Source: Paraphysomonas bandaiensis | Taxonomy: Eukaryota; Chrysophyceae | Length of the DNA: 64,000 nucleotides | Direction: 5' to 3' | NCBI GenBank assembly: GCA_965644295.1 | Contig: CBFFRP010000288.1 | Span: forward strand, 434,001 to 498,000 | Shown here: in pieces, positions 1-11,021 of the stretch | Numbering within the stretch: position 1 is the first letter of the stretch | How the letters are laid out: every line of letters starts with the position of its first letter | Position numbers and translations under genes: made by a program | The notes under the pieces: generated by a model | The model's input: only the letters and a program-made list of their open reading frames with translations | Databases searched by the model: none | Told to the model about the DNA's origin: nothing

Positions 1-588
1 TATAATCACTTTTCATTAAACCAGAGTAATTAAATAGCTGATGAAGTATGCACCCTCCCCCCTCGCGAATCTGCAAAGACTTTCCACTACATCTGACACC
101 TGAGTGAAATCTCTAAATGAACAGTACGACAGGGAGTATTATAGTCTCAGCATGTGTCGTCAGAGGAAAACATTTCTGATATTTTGACTAAGTTTATGCC
201 GTTGTTTCTAATCTATCTTTCATCCAAAAGACTACTAGACTTGCACAAGTGTGTTGCTGGTCGTTGGACTGAAAGAAGGATACTTAGTTGTCACAAAACA
301 CGCCTATTTTATGGAGATCTTCCACACATAAATGTAAAAACTCTAATTTTATCTCATAAACCACCTATTTTCAGAGTAAAATGGTAACTTCGTACTGTAC
401 ACTGTATAATTCGAGTATGAATATTCGTGTTTTTTATTATCCCTCATATGGGATATTATAAAACAGTTGAAAGTTTTAGGAGTGCTTCAATGATATGATG
501 ACGATAGTTGCTCCTAACATACACACAATTATTATCACAAAGAATTGAAAAATATCTTGATCTATACGAATTCTCACCTACAAAGAAA
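1..588. other. Intergenic, no supported gene
   Basis: No domain, tRNA or convincing spliced gene is visible. A 77-codon open stretch at 154-387 has no recognisable motif and no splice-linked neighbours, so it is not annotated. The last part presumably contains the promoter and 5' leader of the small secreted protein that begins at 589. Confidence 0.5.
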
Positions 589-1135
589 ATGTATAGAGGA
601 ATAGCTTTATTGTCTCTCCTTGTTGTCGTTGCATCTCAAGCCTCGGAGACAACGGATAATGGAATCATCGTATTTAGTCCTGAAACTGCAGAGGAGCTTA
701 TCTTCTCATCCCCTATCAAGGTGCGAGTATAAGTAATTGTAAAATGTATTAGCTGATGATGTTGAACTGTAGAAACATTGCTTGTTTTTCACAGATGCAG
801 ATGCGGACCATCATGATGATGCTGTCAGTATGTTCTCCTCCATTGCATCTCAGTACAATGGCGAACTCCTCGTCGTCAATGTTCCACATACAGAGGAGCA
901 AATTTTAAATCACTTTGGAGTGAAAACTGGTACGAAACTAACGATATTTTATTCTGCATTAGAATAACAATGAATATATGATGCAGATGATCTCCCGGCA
1001 CTTGTCCTTGTTGATGCATCAGGACCCTCTGTACAAACTTTCCCGTATGGTGGCGATGTGCTGGATGTCGTCCGAGTTGGTGGATTTATCGGAGCTTTGT
1101 ATAACAGTGAATTAAGCGCTGGAAATGACCTATGA
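589..1135 (+). CDS. Secreted PDI b'-like thioredoxin-fold protein
   Basis: Three exons, 589..726, 773..929 and 987..1135, join in frame to give 147 residues; the introns are 46 and 57 bp (GTATAAGT..TGTAG and GTACGA..TGCAG). Residues 1-19 are a typical cleaved signal peptide, and the start at 589 was chosen because it begins that peptide. The rest resembles the redox-inactive b' domain (Thioredoxin_6) of protein disulfide isomerase: a beta strand ending LFFTDAD, then VVNVPHTEEQILNHFG and LPALVLVD. There is no CGHC active site and no a or a' domain, and the C-terminus (GNDL) is not a standard KDEL signal. A full PDI has about 500 residues, so this is a single-domain relative or a remnant. If it acts in the ER it would bind substrate rather than exchange disulfides. 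The fold is a good call; the function is inference. Confidence 0.7.
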
Positions 1136-1945
1136 GATAAATAGAATGAATATTCGGAGTAGCAGTGTGAAGTATATTTATGATTGGGTGGGAACTGTTG
1201 TGGCTTATTTAGTACTAGATGCACAAATTCGGTATATTGTATTAGTAGAAACGGCTTCAGTAAAACCATTCTTAAGTGTACATTCCAAATTGATTCCGTG
1301 TCCGCATAATAGCTAATTGTGCTAAACATGAGGTCCAGATTAACAACGCAACTACACAATATGTCAATCTGTAACTCAACAACAACAATGTTATATCTGT
1401 AGTAGTGATATTAGAATTTTGATTTAATATTGGTGATGTACTGTCAGAACACTTTAGTTGCTTGTGATTGAGTACTGTTAAGAATTGAGGACAGGTTACA
1501 TAGGAACAACCGAATATATATCAGAGATCATAGTAGTACAGCAGGAGCACTATCTTTTAGCTTGACTACTAGCTACTATATGTAAGTTTACGTGGTCAAT
1601 GAGCGATGAGTGTATTAATAAAATCACTTGGACATTAAGGGGTTAAACACAGTCTTTAGAACGGAAGTATTAGTGTATTAGTCAGTTAGTCAGCAACAGT
1701 ACGTAAAGAAAAGGTAAATTATCTTAGTAACAGCAAGTATATAGAGTAAGATTTCCCTTTATATCTTTTAATTAGTCAATACTAGTGATCTATTTGTAGC
1801 ATTTTATTCATACGTATAAGTCAGAGCTTAATCACTTACGTCGTGAAACACAAATATCCGTACTATTCAGCTCTTTGCATTATTATGATATACCATACAA
1901 CGTTAAAGTCAATAATGAACACTTCAATTACTTTAAATATATATA
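1136..1945. other. Intergenic between convergent genes
   Basis: AT-rich 810 bp between the 3' ends of the PDI-like gene (+) and the kinesin gene (-). It presumably holds both 3' UTRs. I found no CGHC-encoding remnant that could be a lost PDI a' domain, and no RNA gene. Confidence 0.5.
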
Positions 1946-4384
1946 CTATGCAAGTCTCTTGCTCTTGTGTATCTGTCGAATAGTCGAGCCATTTTGTGTC
2001 ATATGCGCCCTTCGTGTCTTTTGGGCATGGAAAAATGCCAGACTATCCGGATCTTTTGACACAACTCTCTCCACCTCCAAGCGCTCAAATGCCTCCTGAT
2101 CATCGAGCTGATCAGATTCGTCTGGTATTCCGTTCTTGGCATCATCTTTAAAGTCGAATGTCTCCATGGTCCGTGACCCACCATAACCCATGTTCCACAT
2201 AGCAAACTCCTCAGCGAATGTGTCTCTCGCATCCTCAGCCGCCTCTTGGGCTTTGTGTAATGCGGACTTCACCTTCAATAGCTGTTCGTATCCATTCTTG
2301 TATGTACGTTTTGCTTCCTTAAGTTCCTTCATTAGGGCAAATTCATCTTCGTCGATGATCTCGTCAGCGTCAGATACTTTAATTCCCGAACTTTTCAGCA
2401 GCTCCACACGAGCATTCTTGGTCTCCGTGAGCTTCGCCTGGAGAATATCTATTGACTGTTTAGCGGAATTGACAGACTGAGTACACTCTCGACTTTTCGC
2501 CTTGAGCTCTTTAAGTGCTTGTTTAGTCGATAAGAGCCTGTTATATAACTTCTCGCCGTCAGTGCGGGCAAAAGCATCAATAGTTCTGGCAGATTTTCCA
2601 TCTGCTCCACGTCTAGAAGGGCTCTCCGCTCCAGTGCTCTCCTCTTCAGAGAACTCAACACGTTTACTGGCCTGCTTGGCAGTAGGTGAGGATGTGCTCT
2701 GAGGCTCGGTCACCTTCGATTCAGCTCGCATTCCCGTATCGACCAAGCCAGCTGGTACTGAATCTGCAGCAGCAACCCCCAGAGCAAAACCTGTTCGAGA
2801 GTGAGGATCGTCGTCCTCCTCTCCCACGTATTGTGCACTTGTACCGCTTCCATCCATGCCACCTCCGCTTTCACCACTGTTAAATTCTCCTGTTGAGTTG
2901 AGGAACTCCGACCCACCAGATACTGGTCGACTACCACCTGGTCGGCCATAAAATCCGTTATCATTGTAGTTTGCAAATGCTTCTTCTTTGGCAAGACGCG
3001 TCTCCTCTCGCGAAGCAAGAATCATTTTCTTAAACTGCTTGCATACTTCAAGCATTTTACGGAAACTGTCAATGTTGAGCATGTCCTCCTCCTCAACTTC
3101 ACTTGACTCGACATATGACTCAAGCATCTGTCGGATACTAGCCTGTTGCTCAGGGGTATAAGGTTCGTACCCCACTCCAGCCCTCTCTACCAAAGCATCG
3201 TGCATCAAAAGTTCTTGTTTAAGTGCCTTGATCAGCTTCGCTTGCTTTCGTATGAGTGCCTGTGAGTCCACCGTCTCCACTGTTGAAGTTTCGTTCTGAA
3301 CTCTCATCATCCGTGACGCCAAACGAAGGGTAGAGATGGTCTCCTCAAGATGATCTGACTCCCCCCAGATGCAGGCTATCATCAAAGTATTGCAGTTTGA
3401 TCCCAGTGCATCTTTTAGAATTGTCGTCAGTTTCGATTGTCTATATGGGATATGATGGCTGCGCCGAGCGAGAGCCACTACACACTGCTCGAGGTATGTC
3501 AAGGACTGATTAATTGACATACTCTCCTTACGAGTAACCTCATCAAAGCCTCGTCCATCAGGATGGTCAAGGGTTTTCTTAAGTCTCTCAGATCCTGCCA
3601 AGTCCACTAAATGGAGCTTTGAGTGAATCACACGCTCATTAATACCGGACTTCTGACGTTGTTGAACATACACAGTGAATATAGAGTGGGATCGATTAGA
3701 ACGTCGGTTCAGCTTATGCTGAGCAGTTGTCCGTGCAAGCTCTCCACTAAAGAGAAGATTTAGAGCTTCACTTTCATTAAATATTTCTACTTCATTGAGA
3801 CCACGAACGTGAACACCGCGCCCATCTTTTTCTTCTGCGATAGTGTACTCGCCACCTTGGTCTCTATTCGATAAATCTTTTAACAGATCGTATACTTTCT
3901 CACCATATAACTCGAGATAAGTACATGATACACGGTATTCATACTCAACACGAGAATTAATTTCACTAAATAACTGTCCTAGAGCTCTCGGTGCTACCCC
4001 TCTGTGCTCATAGCTATGTGTATCACCCATCTGTTCTCATATTAATCATGCGTCGACTAAACATACATCACCTACCATTGTAAATGTTTTTCCACTTCCA
4101 GTTTGACCATAACTTAATATAGCCCCATTGATACCGTCAATAACCCCCTGTACAGTGTCCCTCGCAAACATATCGTATATAGTGGATTGAGAGGCATTGT
4201 GAAAGATATGATCCAGTTTAAACTTAAAACTATTTTGTCTATTGTTAAGCATACCACTATTATCTTCATCATTATTCTGATTTATTTGTATAATATTCTG
4301 ATCCTCTACTATTGTGATATTATCTTGAGCAAAATGATGAGTTGGTCGTGTTCGTACACATACTTTAACTGCATTACGTTTCAT
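1946..4384 (-). CDS. KIF9: Kinesin-9 family motor (KIF9-like)
   Basis: Two exons, 4384..4076 and 4030..1946, flank a 45 bp intron and encode 797 residues, close to the family length. The N-terminal motor carries the P-loop GQTGSGKT (residues 93-100), switch II VDLAGSERL and the typical kinesin-9 stretch after the motor (LKQELLMHDAL). The tail keeps kinesin-9A features: a long coiled coil, an acidic IIDEDEFALMKEL block and a C-terminal DPDSLAFFHAQK block that matches KIF9 DPDS-type ends. The middle (about residues 430-560) is Ser/Gly/Glu-rich and probably disordered. Kinesin-9A proteins work in the axoneme central pair, so the organism is probably flagellated at some stage (inference). Switch I reads NRRSNRSH instead of NxxSSRSH, a change at a residue that normally helps hold Mg-ATP. 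The gene is head to head with the Nbp35 gene, 464 bp apart. Confidence 0.93.
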
Positions 4385-4848
4385 AGTATATGAAATAATA
4401 GATGATCAACTTCACTCAATGAGTATTTTAATAGTGATATTGCCAGTTAATCTTATATATAGGAGTGTACGTACAGATATTCACTGACTTCTAACATGAA
4501 GTGAAGGATAGAGAAGTGTGTATGAAGATGGATAAAACGGTCACATAATACTACAGCAGTATATGTGTAGGAATTCCTACATAGTATACGATATGTACAT
4601 GTGTGTATGGAATACTCTATAGCAGATTGTATAATATTGAAATACAATAGAAATACAATCTTTGATGATGTGTACGTACAGGAGGAGGAGTTGCTCATGA
4701 CAAGTACGGTATACCGCCGTATAGTAGACATCTATCCCTACCACTGTATAAGAACACTGACTTGTTGTTGGCTGAGAGGTTCTTCAGTGGTATCATTCCT
4801 CCATATTACTATAATTCATAGTCTCATATTTCGATCATCTTGATCAAC
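4385..4848. promoter_or_regulatory. Divergent promoter region, kinesin-9 / Nbp35
   Basis: 464 bp between two start codons that point away from each other, so both promoters must lie here. It is AT-rich with several short TATATA and GTACGTA-like stretches but no element I can assign with confidence. Confidence 0.6.
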
Positions 4849-6204
4849 ATGAGTACCGAAGAACCTCCAAGTAATGCAAATGATGGATGTGTTGGACCTG
4901 CATCTGACAATGCAGGAAAGGCCTCTGCATGTGCAGGTTGTCCTAACCAGAGCGCATGTGCGTCAGGAGCAGGCAAGAAAACAGAGACACTAGGACTGGG
5001 TATTAAATCCATATAAAAACATATCATTCTAATAATTTCATATAGATAAACTTTCACAAGTAAAACATAAAATTTTAGTTTTGTCTGGAAAAGGCGGAGT
5101 TGGAAAGAGCACTGTATCTGCTCAGTTGGCTTTTACACTCGCCCAGCAAGGTAAACAAGTCGGGCTGCTAGATGTTGATATATGTGGTCCTAGTATCCCG
5201 CGTATGTTGGGGTTAGTAGGACAAGAAGTACATCAGAGCGCTTCTGGGTGGTCGCCAGTGTATGTAGATGACAACCTTGGAGTTATGTCAATCGGGTTTA
5301 TGCTCCCAACCTCTGACGATGCTATCATTTGGCGTGGGCCCCGAAAGAACGGTCTCATTAAGCAATTCCTCACTGATGTGGACTGGGGTCAGTTGGACTA
5401 CTTAATTATAGACACCCCTCCTGGGACCTCAGATGAACATATTTCGATTGTGCAATATTTAAAAGCTACCTCTGTGGACGGTGCGATAATTGTTACCACC
5501 CCTCAAGAGGTGGCTATGGCAGATGTGAGAAAGGAGATAAACTTCTGTCGTAAAACTGGTATGTATGGTATCCTACTTTTAATCAATAGGGGCTGTATTA
5601 TAATGCGATGTGTGTCCATGTATTCGCACTTCAGACTTGGTGTATACAGCAAATAAACAATAAGTATGAGTATATTTTACAGAATGATGTAGGTATAAAT
5701 GTGATTGGTGTGGTTGAGAACATGGCCAGTATATCTCTCGATCTGTCATCTTTGAGCACCCCATCCAGCGGCCTACGACTACTCAACAATAGGGGAGAGG
5801 ATATGACAGAGAGTATGCTATTGCGCATCCAGGAGCATTGCCCTGAACTTCTTACTCTCTCTCTTGCTACCAATTTGTTCTCCACCACAGATTCTTCTGG
5901 TGAAAACAATACCCCCGCAGGTAATTTCGTCAGTTTTATTTTTTATCACGGCACGTGTTTTGTGCTTTGTGTTTCGCTATTTTGTCACACATGGTAACAT
6001 AATATTTCTGTTACAGATATGGCGAAGCGGTTCGGGATACCATACTTGGGAAGTCTGCCAATGGACTCCAATATGATGCGGTCCTGTGAAGATGGCTTTT
6101 CCTTCCTAGAGCAGTTTCCGTCCTCCGTCGCAGCTGCACCATTCTCATCTATCGTCAACCAGATTCTTGCGGCTACTCCTGATGTCGATCATTCGAGTTC
6201 TTAG
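4849..6204 (+). CDS. NBP35: Nbp35-type cytosolic Fe-S scaffold P-loop ATPase
   Basis: Four exons, 4849..4999, 5046..5558, 5693..5920 and 6017..6204, give 359 residues; all joins keep frame (introns 46, 134 and 96 bp). The N-terminal ferredoxin-like motif C14-x13-C28-x2-C31-x5-C37 identifies Nbp35/NUBP1 rather than Cfd1. The deviant Walker [11 protein letters not shown] (from about residue 64), the [16 protein letters not shown] block and [12 protein letters not shown] are all intact. The family forms a scaffold that assembles 4Fe-4S clusters for cytosolic and nuclear proteins. The oddity is in exon 3: after VVENM the usual CPxC pair, which holds the bridging cluster, is missing and is replaced by a Ser/Leu-rich stretch. 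The only nearby cysteine is in EHCPEL, well downstream. The third intron acceptor was chosen at 5692 because it alone restores [14 protein letters not shown]. Confidence 0.92.
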
Positions 6205-6543
6205 TTATTTGTTCAGGTATTAAAGCGAGCAAACTTCCTATTGTTATTTCGACTAGACTTCTTGCAACTCAAAAAGGAATATGGGGAATCTATGGTGCTG
6301 TTGTGGGAATACAATAAGCACGGTTGTCTAAATTCATTAATCTACCATGTGGACGTACAAGACTATCTCATCGAATATTACATAGTGTAGTTTTGCCTCC
6401 CACCATGCAAAGAAATAATTCATACCAAATTTTATTATCCCTATTTTGCCTTGTTTAGCTTTTTATCCCCATTTGTCTCAAAAAAAGCTTTTTTTGACCT
6501 GATTTTGGCTCAACAGAGCACTCATATCAGCACCGGGCAAATA
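6205..6543. other. Intergenic, nothing recognised
   Basis: About 340 bp downstream of the Nbp35 stop, with T-rich and A-rich runs around 6430-6500. No gene or RNA is seen. Confidence 0.5.
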
Positions 6544-6864
6544 TATTGACTAATGACCATTTTCAGATGATTAAGATCGTTGTAAGAGAAGTTTAAGTTA
6601 GTCAAACTAGATAGATTACTTTATTATGATTGTATACACAATTGTGTGTGTTGTCATGTAACACATGTCAACAACATGATAAATTATTTCGTTCATGTCA
6701 ACCACTGCTCAACTTCCGTATCTTGAATCGTCATGATATAATACTTCAGTTTCACAGTTATAGCTATATAGCACCTTTGACTATTGACTACGTATTACTG
6801 TTTTTCACATTGTATTTAACGTATTCTACAGTACTATCTTAGAGAACCATACGTATTCCAACAA
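6544..6864 (+). repeat. Left 321 bp terminal inverted repeat
   Basis: It pairs with 8685..9005. Coordinates sum to 15549 along the whole arm, so there is no net indel. Mismatches are rare (for example the base pairing 6817-6825 and one near 6670). Confidence 0.85.
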
Positions 6865-7729
6865 AATATATACATTCAACTTCAATATTCGGTTCAACAG
6901 AAGCTCACTTCTACCTTAATTATGATATTGACAGTCATTTGTATGTATGTGATACCAATATATTACACTATAATAGAGAAACCACAATGATGAGCCAACT
7001 ATCCAAAGCTGATCATCAAACACTCCAAGTTGTATTCCATCCTCCATCCTTCGACTGCTGCGTAGAAGATCATAATCAAGTCAGTGCAAGCGATCTATCT
7101 TCATATCCAGGACTTCGAAATAACTTCAAGAATATTATAGGAGAGATTAAGTACCATATATGATGCTATGATGCTATATAGGTGGTTAGGAGCAGTAGAA
7201 CCTAGTTGCTTCTCAGGATATTGTTCATTCGATCAGGTTCACTTGCAGAGATTATGTGAAGATGATGCTTATTAAGGCAATAAGAAGCCTCTCTTGCACC
7301 TACAACTGTTCACATTCATCATTACACTCATGTACAAATTTCAACACCTCGCAGTTGCTATTCCCTCAGTATTCCTCTGTGGTAGGAGTAATTTCGTTGT
7401 AGCTGTTACAGAAACTTGGGGTTTATTGCTTTGAGTTGATCTCTAGTACGTACTATTGCTACTCCCTAAGCATACAGTATACATATCATTGATTTGAAAC
7501 TATATGAGTTCTCATTTGTTTACTTAATGTTAATCGGGGAACATATATTTCTTACTACAGCAAGCATGCTACAATATAGCTTTTCAACGTCATGAGGATA
7601 AGCTACAATTTTGAGCGCGGGAAGATATAGCCTCCTTATTGCCCGTGGTTAAATATAACTATATGTGCCTTTTTACCCTGTTGTTGTTAAATGAAAAGCT
7701 CATATCACTATTGGGAAAATATAGCTCCT

Positions 7730-7990
7730 TATGAACGCAGTGAGCAAACAGAATGTTGATATATACCTGACATCTGCTGACTTCATGGGTTTTGAGTCCT
7801 TATGGTGAACAGCCCGGATGCTTAACTTCAGCAGACAGCCCAATACCGCAGATGCCCTTAAGGTGGGCCCATTCCCGGATGTCTGTTTATTTGTCAAGAG
7901 GCCTAAAAGACGTCTACACAAGTCCCTTGTGCAACACAATCAGTTGGCTATGAGTGGGCATAAAATATCTCCTGACAATATAATAACAAA
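7730..7990 (+). repeat. Dispersed repeat family, copy 1
   Basis: It shares ordered blocks with copies near 30.6, 40.9, 50.3 and 51.8 kb: CGCAGTGAGC, then CTGACATCTGCTGACTTCA, then GGTGGGCCCATTCCCG, then GGCTATGAGTGGGCA. This copy sits inside the inverted-repeat element. Confidence 0.75.
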
Positions 7991-8684
7991 TAACTTTCAT
8001 CATAGCTCACCATCTTATAAACTTTGTCACAATTTAAATATATCTGGCATTTACATATCATGAAGATAAGCACTTAATTTTTGTTTCTACAAAATTTTCT
8101 ATTTGTTCCTGCTGAAAATGGTAGTTGAGCCTACTAATTTTTTCAGATATTTTTGTTAATTACATTTGAACCTACTACTAAAAACGTTAGCAGCGGTAAA
8201 CATGTACACACGTACTAAAAGGTGTTGAGTAACCTAGGGAATTAGGTAAAGGGATAAGTACATATATATTAGGCGAAGAGACACGACCGTTTCTTCGCAT
8301 CGGGTTCATGACCATACTAAGCTGGGGAGTGGTGAATCCCCAGTCAGAATATCTATATCGGGGCGAGGGAACAATATATTGCAATACTATTGTTAGATAT
8401 CGCCTCACCAATAATATTGATGAAATTTTTAAACCTACCCAACAATACTATATTATTGCAATACATTGCAATAGAGTAGTATCGTTATTCAGCAATTAAA
8501 CACTTGTGTAGAGTAGTCGTCGAGTAGTAGGGCAGTGATGTCGGAATTTTAGTAGGTTCCAATGTAATTTTAAAATATCTGAAAAATTTCGTAGGCTCAA
8601 CTACCATTTTAAGCAGGAACAAACGGAAAATTTAGAAGGTTTAAAAATGATACTCCGAAGAAACGCAATAATATAACATTGCGA

Positions 8685-9005
8685 TTGTTGGAATACGTAT
8701 GGTTCTCTAAGATAGTACTGTAGAATACGTTATATACAATGTGAAAAACAGTAATACGTAGTCAATAGTCAAAGGTGCTATATAGCTATAACTGTGAAAC
8801 TGAAGTATTATATCATGACGATTCAAGATACGGAAGTTGAGCAGTGGTTGACATGAACGAAATAATTTATCATGTTATTGACATGTGTTACATGACAACA
8901 CACACAATTGTGTATACAATCATAATAAAGTAATCTATCTAGTTTGACTAACTTAAACTTCTCTTACAACGATCTTAATCATCTGAAAATGGTCAATTGT
9001 CAATA
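8685..9005 (-). repeat. Right 321 bp terminal inverted repeat
   Basis: Reverse complement of 6544..6864, nearly identical. It lies about 340 bp downstream of the cyclin Y stop codon. Confidence 0.85.
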
Positions 9006-9347
9006 GCGATAAGGGGCATCTTTGGAGAGTAAAAAAATAAGTAAGAATGAAACCACAGTTAAAATCCTTATAATAATTATAATTATTAATTATAATGAAG
9101 GGACTCGGTGCTGCAATATTACTTCTGTTATAAGAAGTAAGGCAGGATAATATCACCGTTAATGAAAAATGTATAAAATTGTAAATAAATTTGTTGAAAA
9201 ATACAATACAGAGCATGTCGTGGTATACGTAAGCCTAATATATTCTATATATACTATGAAAGAATGCACAAAAATTGGCTCGATATACCACACGGAAGTA
9301 ATAATGGAAAACTACTTCCAAAAGATACACGCACAATTTCCAGTCAG
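9006..9347. other. Intergenic, 3' side of cyclin Y
   Basis: 342 bp between the inverted-repeat element and the cyclin stop codon. It contains a small AT palindrome (around 9070-9095) and otherwise nothing recognised. Confidence 0.5.
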
Positions 9348-10504
9348 TTAAAAGCGCTCAACTGAGTCATTTCCTCCTCTGCCCAACGACATTGTGGCTT
9401 CCAATACGTCACCATGCAGCCCCACCACATGAACCTTTCCAGCCTGATTTATGACATCAGCACCACCGGCACACAATACAGACTGGCGAACTGCTAGCAT
9501 GATATTGGACGTCTGTTTCCATATGCGACGGAGGGAATGGTAAGCCCAAGCGAGTGGTACAATTTCAGGTGGAAGACGCGGATTATCAACATATCGACTT
9601 TTTGATGGACAAGCGTCACATGCCTCATTGTGAACTTTGTGATAAGTCGCAGCACGATAACCATGTGTCTTCCCACTGTCAGAGATGGATGATACATCGG
9701 AAGAGCATTCCATACGCTCAATATCAAATTCTCCATCATAATATACGCACAATCGTTGGGATTTGCGGACGGAATTTTGAATTTTGCTGTGAACCTCATC
9801 AAACTCTTTATCTGACACCAGCAGATCGAAGTCTAGAATTGCCAGGACAAAGCTCTCTAATCTATTCAGTAAAGATAGAGATACTCCATCAAATATGTCC
9901 GCGAAGTCTCCATTATTTATCGAAAAGTCATCCCATACCTTACTTGCGACGAGCATGCACACTAGTAGTGTGTGTCTCCAGTTCAAAGCACACACTCTGA
10001 AGTCCTTGTGTGTATAAGATACGAGCCGTTGCATATATATGAGAGCAATTAAAACGCACTCATATTCCATTTGACTTTCTTCATGAATAATGGTCAAAAT
10101 GAACATCACAGACGCTAAGCAATTGCTCTGTTTAGATTGACAGGAGTGAGTTAACAGTAAACAGAGTACTTATAAGAATTTCTTACATCAGGATGAAGAG
10201 CTTCCGGAGTACATTCTCTGCAAAATAAGTTGTATCGAAAAGGAACTTCATATCCGCACTCCTTGGACTCATCAATCATAGACACTATCTGAGCACCAAT
10301 GCAACGAAGCGTCTCGTCGTCTACTGCACGAAAGCACGGCTTAGATAGACTTCGAGAATACATCGGTCGAAGTTTTCGAGGAGGGGTACATGATACAGAG
10401 TTGGCGGAGGGTGGACTGTCCTTTCCAATATCCTGATAGTACTTCTCAGCCAGATTGAAACTGGCTTTTGTATTGGTACCAACAGAGCTTCCTATAATAT
10501 CCAT
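9348..10504 (-). CDS. CCNY: Cyclin Y-like (PHO80-type) cyclin
   Basis: Two exons, 10504..10187 and 10127..9348, joined across a 59 bp intron (GTAAGA..AACAG), give 365 residues. The cyclin box lies around residues 110-200 and carries the Cyclin Y/PHO80 hallmarks: a helix ending LIYMQRLVSYT, then LNWRHTLLVCMLVASKVWDD and LESFVLAILDFDLLVS. Cyclin Y proteins partner CDK14/16-type kinases; whether that holds here is inference. The N-terminal 80 residues are Ser/Pro-rich, and the C-terminal 150 residues are poorly conserved and rich in Ser and His. The gene is head to head with the Sfi1-like gene, 517 bp apart. Confidence 0.82.
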
Positions 10505-11021
10505 GGATATCGTTACAGGCAGAGCTTATGCTATAACAGCTATTCATAGAATGAGTAGTATCACTGTTGTAGTGAACTAATGACGATAGAAGAATGAATA
10601 GTTAAAATAAACCGTCAATATCATGTTTGAAATCGAGCGGCTGACGAGTTCATGATGTGACGTAATCCACTCCTCAGAAAATCTAGATATAGAACATTAC
10701 TACACGTCAGCCAATAGAATCATGATGAATACAATTCGAAAATCTAACGTTTTGTTAGAAAAAAAAGGATAAAAGTCCATTTTTCGATTTCTAAGACAAT
10801 ATATTATTGATTTTTTCTAAAATGTAAGTTTTTGACTGCATGGTTGTCAAGATACTGTATATATCTACAAAATATTAACTTTTATTTCACAAAATTCTGG
10901 TTTTTAAACTGTACTATGAGATGAGCTGTACCATTGTTGTTGATATACTGTTTAGTATATTAACACAGTAACTATTAAGGAGTTAGGTCGACTCATTGGG
11001 ACTTCTCGATTAGGCTGTGAT
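10505..11021. promoter_or_regulatory. Divergent promoter region, cyclin Y / Sfi1-like
   Basis: 517 bp between divergent start codons. It contains a CRE-like GTGACGTAA at about 10657-10665 and an ACACGTCAGC at about 10703-10712, both TGACG-core boxes, plus A/T-rich tracts. Assignment of these boxes to bZIP binding is inference. Confidence 0.45.

Larger units (their letters stand above)
6544..9005. mobile_element. 2.46 kb inverted-terminal-repeat element, non-autonomous
   Basis: The arms 6544..6864 and 8685..9005 are inverted copies of 321 bp that pair base for base without a net gap and differ at only a few positions. The outer ends read TATTGAC / GTCAATA. A second, shorter inverted pair is nested inside, at about 8085-8180 and 8540-8650. 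The interior also carries a copy of the dispersed repeat (about 7730-7990). No open reading frame resembles a transposase, so this would be a foldback or MITE-like non-autonomous element. A clear target-site duplication cannot be seen, because the flanks diverge immediately outside the arms. Confidence 0.7.

Noticed and set aside
154-387. 77-codon frame near the left edge
   Set aside because: No recognisable domain or upstream exon; cannot be told from chance.
6865-8684. Transposase inside the inverted-repeat element
   Set aside because: No open frame longer than about 80 codons and none with a DDE or Tyr-recombinase pattern.
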